From CAZZGX01 sp964653715 (GTDB lineage: Bacteria > Patescibacteriota > Minisyncoccia > Ryanbacterales > GWA2-47-10b), in assembly GCA_964653715.1 (NCBI GenBank), contig CAZZGX010000011.1, positions 1-22,333 of the forward strand: a stretch of 22,333 nucleotides of DNA, in the 5' to 3' direction. This document shows, piece by piece, positions 12,968-20,863 of the stretch. Every line of letters starts with the position of its first letter. The stretch's first letter is position 1. The notes beneath the pieces were generated by a model that did no database searches, was not told the origin of the DNA, and worked only from the letters and a program-made list of their open reading frames with translations. A program made the translations under genes and the position numbers.

Positions 12968-15712
12968 CTATCCGCATGAGCCAAGATTCTCTCCGCAACT
13001 TCTGCAGGTATAGCATGAACCGGTCCGCACCATAATAGATCCGCAACGGCACGCGGGCGCATCTTGATATGATGAAACGGTAACCTTCTCAATTTTTAAA
13101 AGTTCTCCTCCCGCCTCAATCGCTGTCGTCTCACTCTTGAGTACCGCTTCGGCTGCGATCGCGGCTTCTGAATAAATACCGAGATTTCGCTGCTCATCGG
13201 GCGAGAGAAACTTGAGCGCCAAAAACTTCGAAATATAATCGAGAATGGATTTGACCACTGGAATATCCGGATTCTCCGTAAATCCCGCGGGCTCAAAACG
13301 TGTGTGAACAAATTTGCGAACGATCGTTTCCGCGGGAACTCCGTACTGAAGAGCGACTGACATCAAGACACCGATCGAATCAAGCAGTCCCGAGATCGTA
13401 CTTCCCTCCTTTGCCATTCGGATAAAAACTTCGGCAAGTTTTCCATCAGGGTACACGCCGTAGTGTAAATATCCTTCGTGTCCCATAATCGCGAACTTGT
13501 GTCGGTGAGAAGAGACGTCGTAGGGCAGCGTTTTTCGTATTAAAGATTCTTCGGCTTGCTTGTCGTCACTCGAGCCCTTAGTGCGCCCTGTGTTAAGCGG
13601 CTGAGATCCTTTTGAACCGTCTCGGTAAATTGCAATCGCTTTGAGGCCAAGTTTCCATCCGTCAATATAAATATTCATAATGTCTTCGATTGTCGCAGTT
13701 GAGGGAAGATTCACGGTTTTGGAAATAGCGCCTGAGATAAATGGCTGCGCTACCGCCATCATGCGAACGTGTCCCATATAATGAATGGCGCGGGCGCCAC
13801 CCGGAGCATTCGTGGCGCAATCGAATACCTCAAGGTGCCCTTCTTTTATATACGGAGCTCCTTCAATGCGATCGTGTTCTTCGATATATTGTACGATCGC
13901 CTCGACTTCTTCTTTGGTATATCCAAGGTTTGCAAGTGCCGCGGGAACTGTTTTATTTACAATTTTGAGAAATCCGCCTCCAACGAGTTTTTTGTATTTG
14001 ATAAGAGAAAAATCGGGCTCAATGCCGGTCGTGTCGCAATCCATCATAAAAGCGATGGTGCCGGTAGGCGCTAAAACTGTCGCCTGGGAATTGCGAATTC
14101 CAACTTTTTCCGCTCGAGCAACCGTAGCGTCCCATACCAAATGGGCTGCCTCCAGTAAGCTTTTTTGGACGTAACGAGTGTTAATATTGTCCACTTCGCC
14201 CTGATGCATCTCGAGAACTCGGAGCATAGGTTTTCGATTGACTTGGAAGCCTTTAAAAGGCCCTACACGCTCAGCCAAATACGTCGATGTAAGATACGCC
14301 TCTCCCGTAAGAAGCGCGGTAATGGCGCCAGCGAGCGAGCGGCCTTTTTCAGAATCGTACGGCATCCCCATATACATAAGGAGCGCGCCAAGGTTCGCGT
14401 ACCCAAGACCGAGCTCACGGAAACTTTTCGCGTTCTCGGTAATCTTCGGAGTCGGATAGCTTGAACCTTCCACCAAAATATCTTGGGCCATGATCATGAC
14501 GCGGACAACGTGACGAAACGCTTCCACGTTGAATAATCCATCGGCATCGACAAACTTCAAAAGATTGAGTGATGCCAAATTGCACGCAGAGTTGTCGAGA
14601 TGCATATATTCGGAACACGGGTTGGATGCGTTGATGCGTCCTGTTACTGACGCCGTGTGCCAGCGATTGATTGTTGTATCGTATTGCATGCCGGGATCAG
14701 CGCAGTGCCATGTTGCCTCTGCAATCAAATGCAAGAGCTCACGCGCGCGCGTTCGCTCGATGACATCGCCCGTCTTCACCGCCTTCAACTCCCACTCACC
14801 ATCATCAACGGAGCGCCGCATAAATTCGTCAGAGACACGAACTGAATTATTTGCGTTTTGGAAATACACATTGTTGTATACCTCTCCGTCAATCGCGTCG
14901 TTGTACCCCGCGGCGATAAGTATTTTTGCTTTTTCTTCTTCCTTCCATTTGCAAACAATAAATTCGCGGATATCGGGATGGTCGATATTCATCACGACCA
15001 TTTTTGCCGCGCGCCGCGTCTTGCCGCCGGATTTAATCGTGCCCGCGATGGCGTCCGCTCCTTTCATAAATGAAACTGGACCCGATGATTTGCCGCGACC
15101 GGAAATTAATTCTTTTGAAGAGCGAAGTGTTGAGACATTGAGGCCCGACCCGGAACCTCCCGCAAAAATAAACATTTCGTCTCTATACCACTGCGCGATG
15201 GATTCTTTATTGTCTTCAACCGCCAAAATAAAACAGGCGGAGCATTGCGGATGATCGGAAACGCCAACGTTGAACCATACTGGCGAGTTAAACGCCGCGT
15301 ATTGATTTACAAGGATAGCCCTGAGTTCGTTATCAAAAACTTTTTTCTCCTCCGCGTCCGCAAAATAGTTGTATTTACTCCCCCATTCGATAATTGTATG
15401 AACAACGCGGTCGATAAGCTCGCGAACACTTGTCTCGCGGCCCTCTTTGCCCACATGTCCCGTAAAATATTTCTCGCAAACGATGTCCGTTGCGGTCTGG
15501 GACCAGCTTATGGGCACCTCAACATCGTTCTGCTCGAAGACAACGTCGCCTTTCGAGCCGGAAATAGCCGCGCGGCGTTTTTCCCACGCGATTTCATCAT
15601 ATGGATGGACATTTTCATGCGAAAAAAATCGCGCCAATCGGAATGTGCGCTTTTTTTTGGCTTCGTTTTTTTTAACCTTTTCACTTTTCTCGAGAAATGC
15701 GGCGGTGGACAT
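12968..15712 (-). CDS. nrdJ: Adenosylcobalamin-dependent (class II) ribonucleoside-diphosphate reductase
   Basis: 914 residues, within the usual 700-1000+ range for class II enzymes. It reduces ribonucleotides to deoxyribonucleotides using a thiyl radical made by homolysis of adenosylcobalamin. Key residues are visible: QCSACF (Cys157/160) and NSAC (Cys377) for the redox pair, NPCSE (364-368) with the catalytic Asn, Cys366 and Glu, and LAPTGTIAFMMDCDTTGIEP in the C-terminal half of the barrel. A TSCPD-like region precedes the C-terminal Cys-rich tail (CRCGSIMVRTGSCYTCRSCG, a zinc-ribbon type) that re-reduces the active site. There is no ATP-cone at the N-terminus. The ATG is the first possible start after an in-frame TAA. 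There is no SD at normal distance, though GGAGGAG occurs ~38 nt upstream. Ends with TAG. Confidence 0.96.
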   Translation of the reverse strand: MSTAAFLEKSEKVKKNEAKKKRTFRLARFFSHENVHPYDEIAWEKRRAAISGSKGDVVFEQNDVEVPISWSQTATDIVCEKYFTGHVGKEGRETSVRELIDRVVHTIIEWGSKYNYFADAEEKKVFDNELRAILVNQYAAFNSPVWFNVGVSDHPQCSACFILAVEDNKESIAQWYRDEMFIFAGGSGSGLNVSTLRSSKELISGRGKSSGPVSFMKGADAIAGTIKSGGKTRRAAKMVVMNIDHPDIREFIVCKWKEEEKAKILIAAGYNDAIDGEVYNNVYFQNANNSVRVSDEFMRRSVDDGEWELKAVKTGDVIERTRARELLHLIAEATWHCADPGMQYDTTINRWHTASVTGRINASNPCSEYMHLDNSACNLASLNLLKFVDADGLFNVEAFRHVVRVMIMAQDILVEGSSYPTPKITENAKSFRELGLGYANLGALLMYMGMPYDSEKGRSLAGAITALLTGEAYLTSTYLAERVGPFKGFQVNRKPMLRVLEMHQGEVDNINTRYVQKSLLEAAHLVWDATVARAEKVGIRNSQATVLAPTGTIAFMMDCDTTGIEPDFSLIKYKKLVGGGFLKIVNKTVPAALANLGYTKEEVEAIVQYIEEHDRIEGAPYIKEGHLEVFDCATNAPGGARAIHYMGHVRMMAVAQPFISGAISKTVNLPSTATIEDIMNIYIDGWKLGLKAIAIYRDGSKGSQPLNTGRTKGSSDDKQAEESLIRKTLPYDVSSHRHKFAIMGHEGYLHYGVYPDGKLAEVFIRMAKEGSTISGLLDSIGVLMSVALQYGVPAETIVRKFVHTRFEPAGFTENPDIPVVKSILDYISKFLALKFLSPDEQRNLGIYSEAAIAAEAVLKSETTAIEAGGELLKIEKVTVSSYQDAPACRCGSIMVRTGSCYTCRSCGENLGSCG

Positions 15713-15762
15713 GCAAGTACAAAATTATTTTTAATGTACTCACAGTGTACTCCTCCGATTTA

Positions 15763-15783
15763 CCACAAGACAACTGTGGATAA
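15763..15783. promoter_or_regulatory. Inverted pair of DnaA-box-like sequences upstream of nrdJ
   Basis: On the minus strand TTATCCACA (15783-15775) matches the Escherichia coli DnaA-box consensus exactly. An inverted partial copy (CCACA at 15763-15767) lies 7 bp away. The pair is in the 75-bp gap between ftsZ and nrdJ. DnaA boxes control nrd genes in some bacteria, so a regulatory role is plausible but unproven, and a single 9-mer can occur by chance. Confidence 0.35.
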
Positions 15784-15787
15784 CGCC

Positions 15788-16888
15788 CTATTTCTTCTGT
15801 CTGCGTAAAAAGGCAGGAACCGCGTCCCATTCTTCGACGGGTTCCTCGTTTTCAAGGGGTTTTTTGAGCTTTGTTAAGAAAGGTTCCTCTTTTTTTGCCG
15901 CCACATTGAAAAGATTAGCAGTTCTTGGAGGAACTTCGCCGAAGCCAGAGGCAACGACGGTAATTTTGACCTCGCCCTTCCTAAGACGCTCATCTTTGAC
16001 GGCTCCGAAAATGACCCGCGCGTCTTTCGCGATGGGTTCGGTGATGATTCGGGCGGCCTCGTTGACCTCCCACATCGTGAGATCGTCTCCTCCCGCGATA
16101 GAAAACAATACTCCATGCGCTCCGTCAATCGAAAGATCGAGGAGGGGCGAGTTGATCGCCATTTTTGCGGCTTGCATGGCTCTATCTTCGCCGGTAGCCG
16201 ATCCGATTCCCATGAGAGCCGACCCCGCGTGATGCAAAATTGTGCGGATGTCCGCAAAGTCCACATTGATAATTCCCGGAAGCGTAATTAAATCTGAAAT
16301 TCCTTGGACGGCTTGTCGCAAAATTTCGTCGCACGTTGCAAACGCATTTAGAAAAGTGGTTTTCTTGTCGATGATTCCAAGAAGCCGATCGTTTGGAATA
16401 ACAATCATCGCGTCAACCGAATCTTTGAGACGGCCGAGTCCATCTTCCGCGATACGTCCGCGCTCCGATCCTTCAAATGAAAACGGACGCGTGACAACCG
16501 CGATCGTTAAGGCGCCCTCGCTCCGCGCAATGTCGGCCACAATGGGAGCGGCGCCCGTGCACGTGCCTCCGCCCTCTCCCCCCGTGATGAACACCATGTC
16601 GACGCCGCGAACGAGTTCCGCGATTTCATTTTTTGATTCTTCGGCGGCTTGTCGTCCAATAGTCGGATCCATTCCGGCGCCAAGGCCGCGCGTTATATTT
16701 TTTCCGATGTGAATTTTTTTTGGAGCGAGCGAATGATGCAAATCTTGCGCGTCGGTGTTGACACCCACAAAATCCACGCCATGGATTTTGGAACGGATCA
16801 TGTGATCGATGGCGTTCAGCCCCGAGCCGCCCACGCCAAAAACCTTGATGCGGGCAAAGCTCTCGACGTCAGGATTAATCCTCGGCAT
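15788..16888 (-). CDS. ftsZ: Cell division GTPase FtsZ
   Basis: 366 residues, complete. The tubulin-like GTPase polymerises at mid-cell to form the Z-ring. The N-terminal nucleotide-binding pattern KVFGVGGSGLNAIDHM (15-30), the signature loop (106-112), the RPFSFEG strand, the NDRLL region and the T7 synergy loop NVDFADIR (208-215) are present. The signature loop is GGEGGGTCTG instead of the common GGMGGGTGTG: Cys110 replaces Gly and Glu105 replaces Met. The C-terminal linker is short (~40 residues) and ends with the conserved tail VPAFLRRQKK that binds FtsA and other partners. TAG stop. It is separated by 48 bp from the upstream unknown gene, unlike the near-zero spacing of the rest of the cluster, so it may have its own promoter. 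Confidence 0.97.
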   Translation of the reverse strand: MPRINPDVESFARIKVFGVGGSGLNAIDHMIRSKIHGVDFVGVNTDAQDLHHSLAPKKIHIGKNITRGLGAGMDPTIGRQAAEESKNEIAELVRGVDMVFITGGEGGGTCTGAAPIVADIARSEGALTIAVVTRPFSFEGSERGRIAEDGLGRLKDSVDAMIVIPNDRLLGIIDKKTTFLNAFATCDEILRQAVQGISDLITLPGIINVDFADIRTILHHAGSALMGIGSATGEDRAMQAAKMAINSPLLDLSIDGAHGVLFSIAGGDDLTMWEVNEAARIITEPIAKDARVIFGAVKDERLRKGEVKITVVASGFGEVPPRTANLFNVAAKKEEPFLTKLKKPLENEEPVEEWDAVPAFLRRQKK

Positions 16889-16894
16889 GCGCCT

Positions 16895-16900
16895 ACTCTA
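16895..16900 (-). promoter_or_regulatory. Candidate leaderless -10 element for ftsZ
   Basis: On the minus strand TAGAGT ends 6 nt before the ftsZ ATG, the spacing at which transcription would begin on the start codon. It shares the TAnnnT form with the elements before pth and the 38-residue protein. No -35 element is evident, so this is weak on its own. Confidence 0.3.
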
Positions 16901-16920
16901 GCGCTGGGCTGTGGGAAGTC

Positions 16921-16946
16921 AACCCTTCGACTTCGCTCAGGGCAAA
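16921..16946. repeat. Possible REP-like intergenic repeat at the 3' end of the unknown gene
   Basis: The sequence CCCTTCGACTTCGCTCAGGG followed by CAAAG has imperfect dyad form with CCCT/AGGG ends and resembles the short extragenic palindromes scattered in many environmental bacterial genomes. It supplies the last codons of the upstream unknown protein (…KNAALP), so it may have been inserted at the end of that gene. Only one copy is in this window. Confidence 0.45.
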
Positions 16947-17644
16947 GCCGCGTTTTTTGGCTCAAAAAATTTGAGAGAGGAGAGCATTGTATTATATATC
17001 GATAAAACGTAATCCCTATATTGATCGAAGTAGTCGACATCAATCCTGTAAACTTCCTGCTGGTTTTTCTCGACTACCAATTCCCTTTGAAAATTATTTC
17101 CATATCTGCCTCTTTTTGTTAATACGATGTCGGTAGCATTACGACCATCAACAAATAGATTTTTCTCGGAGTAACCTGAACCATCTTTTTGGTAAAACAG
17201 GTCGCTATAATACATGGAGATAAATTCCTGAAAAGTTTTAGGTAACGGCCGGCCAAGATTTAACAACAATTGATCTCTTACATTTGTTGCAAAAAGAATA
17301 CTACCGGGATAAACACACCCAACCCCGTGAGCACAAACTCGATCTCCTTCTTTATGTGTCATAAAAACGCCGCCGTCACCGTACTCCTCGAGCTTCAGGT
17401 CTGGTGGATATTTAAACTCAAACCCGTATTTTTCATTGCGATATGTTTTCCAGCTTGAGGTATTAATTGCTGAAGTTGTTTGGGCTGATTTATGTTGAAT
17501 TGGAGGGGCTGATTGGGTTTCTATAAGCTGGGTATCGGCTTCTATAGTATAGAGCTCGATTTGCCACCAAACGAACATCGCAATAAGGATTGCGAGAGCG
17601 ATAGTCCAGATAAGCCAGCGATTAGGAGAGATGATGTAGAACAT
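16937..17644 (-). CDS. Membrane-anchored protein of unknown function between ftsA and ftsZ
   Basis: 235 residues. A single N-terminal span (~9-27, LIWTIALAILIAMFVWW) is followed by a polar linker (~30-63) and an external domain from ~64. That domain opens with the pattern WKTYRNEKYGFEFKYPPDLK, the YGF-x-F-x-YP signature found at the start of PsbP-like secreted domains in many bacteria. Two cysteines lie close together (DRVCAHGVGCVYPG) and could bridge. Function is unknown. I see no catalytic motif. It starts 3 nt after the ftsA stop, so it is cotranscribed, but its base composition looks more AT-rich than ftsA and ftsZ and its end lies in a REP-like repeat, both fitting a late arrival in the division cluster. 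The start ATG gives the whole span and is well placed. Confidence 0.75.
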   Translation of the reverse strand: MFYIISPNRWLIWTIALAILIAMFVWWQIELYTIEADTQLIETQSAPPIQHKSAQTTSAINTSSWKTYRNEKYGFEFKYPPDLKLEEYGDGGVFMTHKEGDRVCAHGVGCVYPGSILFATNVRDQLLLNLGRPLPKTFQEFISMYYSDLFYQKDGSGYSEKNLFVDGRNATDIVLTKRGRYGNNFQRELVVEKNQQEVYRIDVDYFDQYRDYVLSIYNTMLSSLKFFEPKNAALP

Positions 17645-17647
17645 AGT

Positions 17648-18862
17648 TTATGGAATAAATGCTTTAAGAATCTTGGAAAGACGGCGCGACCATGGAGAGG
17701 AAAAAAGTGAGCCGATGCGTCCTTCGGGCACGTGCTGTTCGGCTGCATAGCGCGCGAGGCCCACCGCCGTCATCCACTCGGGACCCGCGACCAGTTCTTT
17801 TTTTCCGGTGAGCCCCACGGCTCCTTGCGCAATTTCAACCGGCAGATGAAGCTCTTCCCGAACATTTCGCTGGATATCAAAAAGCCGCGCCCCACCCCCC
17901 GCCAAAACGACGCCGCCCGGCAGAAGTTCGGCGCGGTCGATTTTTTTTAAATGTTTTCCCACGAGCTCAAAAATGTCGCCGAGACGCGCTTCGACAATAT
18001 CCTTTAATTTTTTCTGCGAAAATGAATCTTCGAAATTTTTTGGAAAGTCCGCAAGCCGTATCTCTTTTTTACCTTGCTCGAGAAAAATCCCAAGGTTGCG
18101 CTTGACGCGCTCTGCCGAGACAATATCAATTTGAAACCCGAGGCCGATGTCTTGCGTAATATGTCCAGAACCCACGGGAATGACATCGATTGAAAGAAGC
18201 GCGCCTTCTTCAAAAACCGCGAGCGTGGAGGTTTGCGCTCCAATATCCAAAAGCAACGAGCCGACCTCTTTTTGTTTTTTGGTAAGCGCGTGGAATGACG
18301 CCGCGTACGGCGCCACAATAACATCATCAACGGTAAGCCCCGCGGCTTCAACCGCCTTGATCAAATTTTTTACGTGCGCGGAAAAACTCGCCACAAACAA
18401 TGCTTCAACTTCAAGCTTGAGACCAACGAGTCCAATTGCTTCGCGAAGTTTTGCGTCAGTATCGATCGTATAAAAAAGCGGAAAGGTGTGGATGATCTCG
18501 CGGTTGCCAAGACGAGGGAGTGCGGCTTCGGATGCCTCTATCGCGCGCGTGACATCTTCTCGAGTCACCTCGCCATCCGCGCGCGAGATTGAGACCGCTC
18601 CTTTTGAAACGTATGAGGCAATCCGCGGCTCACCCAAGGAAACTGTCGCGTGATCGATCTCAACGCCAAAATTCTTTTTTAGATCGTGAAGGAGTTTTTG
18701 GATATTGCGCGCCGTCACATCAGGCACGGCAACCGCGCCTCTCCGAATGCCGTCGCTGCCTGTTTCAGCGGCCGCAACAATTTCAAATCCGTTTTCAAAA
18801 ACAACTGCCCGGATCAGAGATGAGCCAATATCGAGCCCAACAAAATAGTTTCGTCGCGCCAT
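17648..18862 (-). CDS. ftsA: Cell division protein FtsA
   Basis: 404 residues, normal length. This actin-fold ATPase tethers FtsZ to the membrane. Phosphate-1 motif GLDIGSSLIRAVV (9-21), an SHS2/1C-type insertion (~85-160, including VSLGEPRIASYVSKG), phosphate-2 LLLDIGAQTSTLAVF (~224-238) and the adenosine motif VVLAGGGARL (~333) are all visible. The extreme C-terminus (SSPWSRRLSKILKAFIP) is the amphipathic membrane-targeting helix, with basic and aromatic/hydrophobic faces. It lies 6 nt after yqeY and 3 nt before the unknown anchored protein. There is no SD (CTAACGGTAT before the ATG). TAA stop. Confidence 0.96.
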   Translation of the reverse strand: MARRNYFVGLDIGSSLIRAVVFENGFEIVAAAETGSDGIRRGAVAVPDVTARNIQKLLHDLKKNFGVEIDHATVSLGEPRIASYVSKGAVSISRADGEVTREDVTRAIEASEAALPRLGNREIIHTFPLFYTIDTDAKLREAIGLVGLKLEVEALFVASFSAHVKNLIKAVEAAGLTVDDVIVAPYAASFHALTKKQKEVGSLLLDIGAQTSTLAVFEEGALLSIDVIPVGSGHITQDIGLGFQIDIVSAERVKRNLGIFLEQGKKEIRLADFPKNFEDSFSQKKLKDIVEARLGDIFELVGKHLKKIDRAELLPGGVVLAGGGARLFDIQRNVREELHLPVEIAQGAVGLTGKKELVAGPEWMTAVGLARYAAEQHVPEGRIGSLFSSPWSRRLSKILKAFIP

Positions 18863-18868
18863 ATACCG

Positions 18869-19327
18869 TTAGACGTTTTCAAGCGCTTCTTTGGCAAAGC
18901 GCGAAATCCGATCACCCGAGGCGCGTCCTTTGAGCGACGGCATAATAATTTTCATGAGCGACCCGAAATTTGCCCCCTCTTTCCCGCCAAGCTCCCGAAC
19001 GCCTTCAACAACCACACGCCGGATTTCTTCATCGGAAAGCTCGGCGGGGAGATACCCCTCGAGAACCTTGAGCTCACCGAGCTCTTTTTCTACGAGATCT
19101 TTACGCCCTGCTTTTTCATATTCGGTAATGGAATCCTTTCGTTTCTTTGTCTCTTTTTGAATAACAGATAAGATTTCCTCTTCACCAAGACCCACCTCCT
19201 TTTTGCGCTCTTCTATCTCCTTATTTTTAATCGCGGCAAAAAGAAGCCGCAACGTACCCGACCGGTTCGTATCCTTGGAACGGATAGCTTTTGTCAAGTC
19301 TTCGCGGAGCGTTTCGAATAAGCTCAT
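18869..19327 (-). CDS. yqeY: GatB/YqeY domain protein
   Basis: 152 residues from the chosen ATG. The family (YqeY) resembles the C-terminal tRNA-binding tail of GatB and is thought to contact tRNA or amidotransferase. Typical motifs are present: MSLFETLREDLTKAIRSKD at the start, SGTLRLLFAAIKNKEI, EEEILSVIQKETKKRKDSI, YLPAELSDEEI and a C-terminal GSLMKIIMPSLKGRASG. A TTG start five codons upstream is possible but would run into rpsU. The ATG leaves a 7-nt gap, the same as the neighbouring junctions. It sits between rpsU and ftsA. The rpsU-yqeY pairing is widespread among bacteria. Confidence 0.92.
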   Translation of the reverse strand: MSLFETLREDLTKAIRSKDTNRSGTLRLLFAAIKNKEIEERKKEVGLGEEEILSVIQKETKKRKDSITEYEKAGRKDLVEKELGELKVLEGYLPAELSDEEIRRVVVEGVRELGGKEGANFGSLMKIIMPSLKGRASGDRISRFAKEALENV

Positions 19328-19334
19328 GCCACAA

Positions 19335-19550
19335 TCAAACAATCTTGCCTAATTTGCGAAGGCGATTGTATTCTTTACGTTTTAGGTCGCGTTTGTGCGC
19401 GTCTTTGCGCTTTTTAGCTTTTGATTTTGGGCGCGATCGAAACGCGTGGCTTCGCGCCTCAAGCAAAATCCGGCTCTGCTGGACTTTGCGCGTAAATCGG
19501 CGAAGAAGCGAGCCTGTAGTTTCTTTTTCGCGTCTATGTACTTCTACCAT
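19335..19550 (-). CDS. rpsU: 30S ribosomal protein bS21
   Basis: 71 residues, highly basic. The N-terminal VEVHRREKETTGSLLRRFTR matches bS21, with the typical E..E....LRRF..... pattern, followed by the Arg/Lys-rich tail (FRSRPKSKAKKRKDAHKRDL). bS21 sits near the 3' end of 16S rRNA, next to the anti-Shine-Dalgarno region on the 30S platform. That is of note because genes here lack SD sequences. It lies 7 nt downstream of hisS and 7 nt upstream of yqeY. TGA stop, which argues that TGA is a normal stop in this genome. Confidence 0.93.
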   Translation of the reverse strand: MVEVHRREKETTGSLLRRFTRKVQQSRILLEARSHAFRSRPKSKAKKRKDAHKRDLKRKEYNRLRKLGKIV

Positions 19551-19557
19551 AAAGATA

Positions 19558-20856
19558 TTAAGAAAATTCTTTTAATCGTGCCTTTATTGTACCAATAAAT
19601 TTTTCAAAGGGAAGTGTCTCCTGAATCCCCGTCTCCATGTTGCGAAGTCCAACCGTTCCATCGAGCGCTTCCTTCTGGCCAAGGATGATGGCAAGGGGGA
19701 TTTTGAGCTTCGAGACAATCGCAAGCTGCGCCCGGAGCGAATCTTTTGAGAGCGTCTGCGCTACGGGCACGCCGATCTTGCGAAGCTCTTCGAGCAGCAA
19801 GAAACTTTTTCGCTTTGCCGCGGGGCCCAGCTGGATAAGAAAAATTTTTGGATGAATTTCGGATCTCGCCTTAATCCCGCGTTTTTTCATGAGATCGGCA
19901 ACGCGCTCTACACCAAGCGCGCCTCCCACAGCCGGAGTACGTTTTCCTCCAAAAAGTTCGGAGAGGTCGTCGTATCGTCCGCCGCCGCCGAGTACCACCT
20001 GGTCTTCGCCTTCTTTTTTCTCGCTTAAAATTTCAAAGACGGTCCGGCCGTAGTAATCAAACCCGCGCACCAAGTGGCTGTCGAGCGAATAGGGAATTTG
20101 CATTTCATCAAGAAATTCGAGAACCTCCGAAAAATGTTTCTTGCAAAACTCGCACAGGTGATCAACCATCTGCGGCGCGTCCTTCTTGAGCAGCACGCAC
20201 GTTTCTTCCTTGCAATCCAAGATACGTAGCGGGTTTTCCTTGAACCGCCTCTTGCAATCTTTGCAAAGCTCGTTGAAACGTTTTTTGTAGTACGCAAGAA
20301 GCTCTTTGCGATATACGGGACGGCAGAGTCTATCGCCGATGCTGTTGATGTTGACGATGAGTTCACGAAAGCCAATGGTCTGAAGCGACGAGACAAGAAC
20401 GCGAACCACGAGCGCGTCCGCAATCGCTTCTTCGTCTCCTATGATCTCGACCCCGACCTGGCGAAATTCGCGAAAGCGTCCGGCTTGAGGTGTTTCATGT
20501 CGGAAAAATGATCCCGCGTAAAAAAGCTTCACCGGCTGTGGCCAACTCTGCATCCCGTCTTCAAAATACGCGCGGATGAGCGGCGCTGTCCCTTCGGGAC
20601 GCAGTGTCAAACGATCTCCACCGCGCGTCCGAAGGCTGTACATCTGTTTTTGAACAACATCCGAAGATTCTCCCAAAGGATCCGAGAAAAGCTCTGTTTT
20701 CTCGAGATGAGGAGTCATGACAGGCATGAAACCGTAAAATTCAGCGGTTCGCCGGACTTCTTTGATAACGCGCTCTATATAATAGAAATCTTCCGGTAGC
20801 ACATCGTGCATTCCTTTAACGCTCCCCACCAGTCCTCGTTTTGGCTGTTTTGGCAT
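19558..20856 (-). CDS. hisS: Histidyl-tRNA synthetase
   Basis: 432 residues, normal for the bacterial class II enzyme. It charges tRNA-His. Motif 2 TLRPEGTAPLIRAY, the following GSFFRHETPQAGRFREFRQ stretch, the histidine-binding HisA loop LVRGFDYYGRTVFE and motif 3 around GGALGVERVADL are clear. A cysteine-rich insertion (CKDCKRRFKENPLRILDCKE, then C and CEFCKKHF) is the zinc-finger-like region common in many HisRS. The C-terminal anticodon-binding domain starts near KIFLIQLGPAAKRK. It lies 7 nt downstream of lepB. Confidence 0.96.
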   Translation of the reverse strand: MPKQPKRGLVGSVKGMHDVLPEDFYYIERVIKEVRRTAEFYGFMPVMTPHLEKTELFSDPLGESSDVVQKQMYSLRTRGGDRLTLRPEGTAPLIRAYFEDGMQSWPQPVKLFYAGSFFRHETPQAGRFREFRQVGVEIIGDEEAIADALVVRVLVSSLQTIGFRELIVNINSIGDRLCRPVYRKELLAYYKKRFNELCKDCKRRFKENPLRILDCKEETCVLLKKDAPQMVDHLCEFCKKHFSEVLEFLDEMQIPYSLDSHLVRGFDYYGRTVFEILSEKKEGEDQVVLGGGGRYDDLSELFGGKRTPAVGGALGVERVADLMKKRGIKARSEIHPKIFLIQLGPAAKRKSFLLLEELRKIGVPVAQTLSKDSLRAQLAIVSKLKIPLAIILGQKEALDGTVGLRNMETGIQETLPFEKFIGTIKARLKEFS

Positions 20857-20863
20857 ATTTTTT

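Noticed and set aside
14529..15254. 241-codon plus-strand frame inside nrdJ
   Set aside because: It is antisense to the conserved core of nrdJ, has no recognisable motif and mirrors a GC-rich codon pattern. It is a shadow.
18869..19342. Upstream TTG start for yqeY
   Set aside because: It overlaps rpsU and adds five residues not seen in the family. The ATG at 19327 fits the MSL-x-E-x-LREDL family start.
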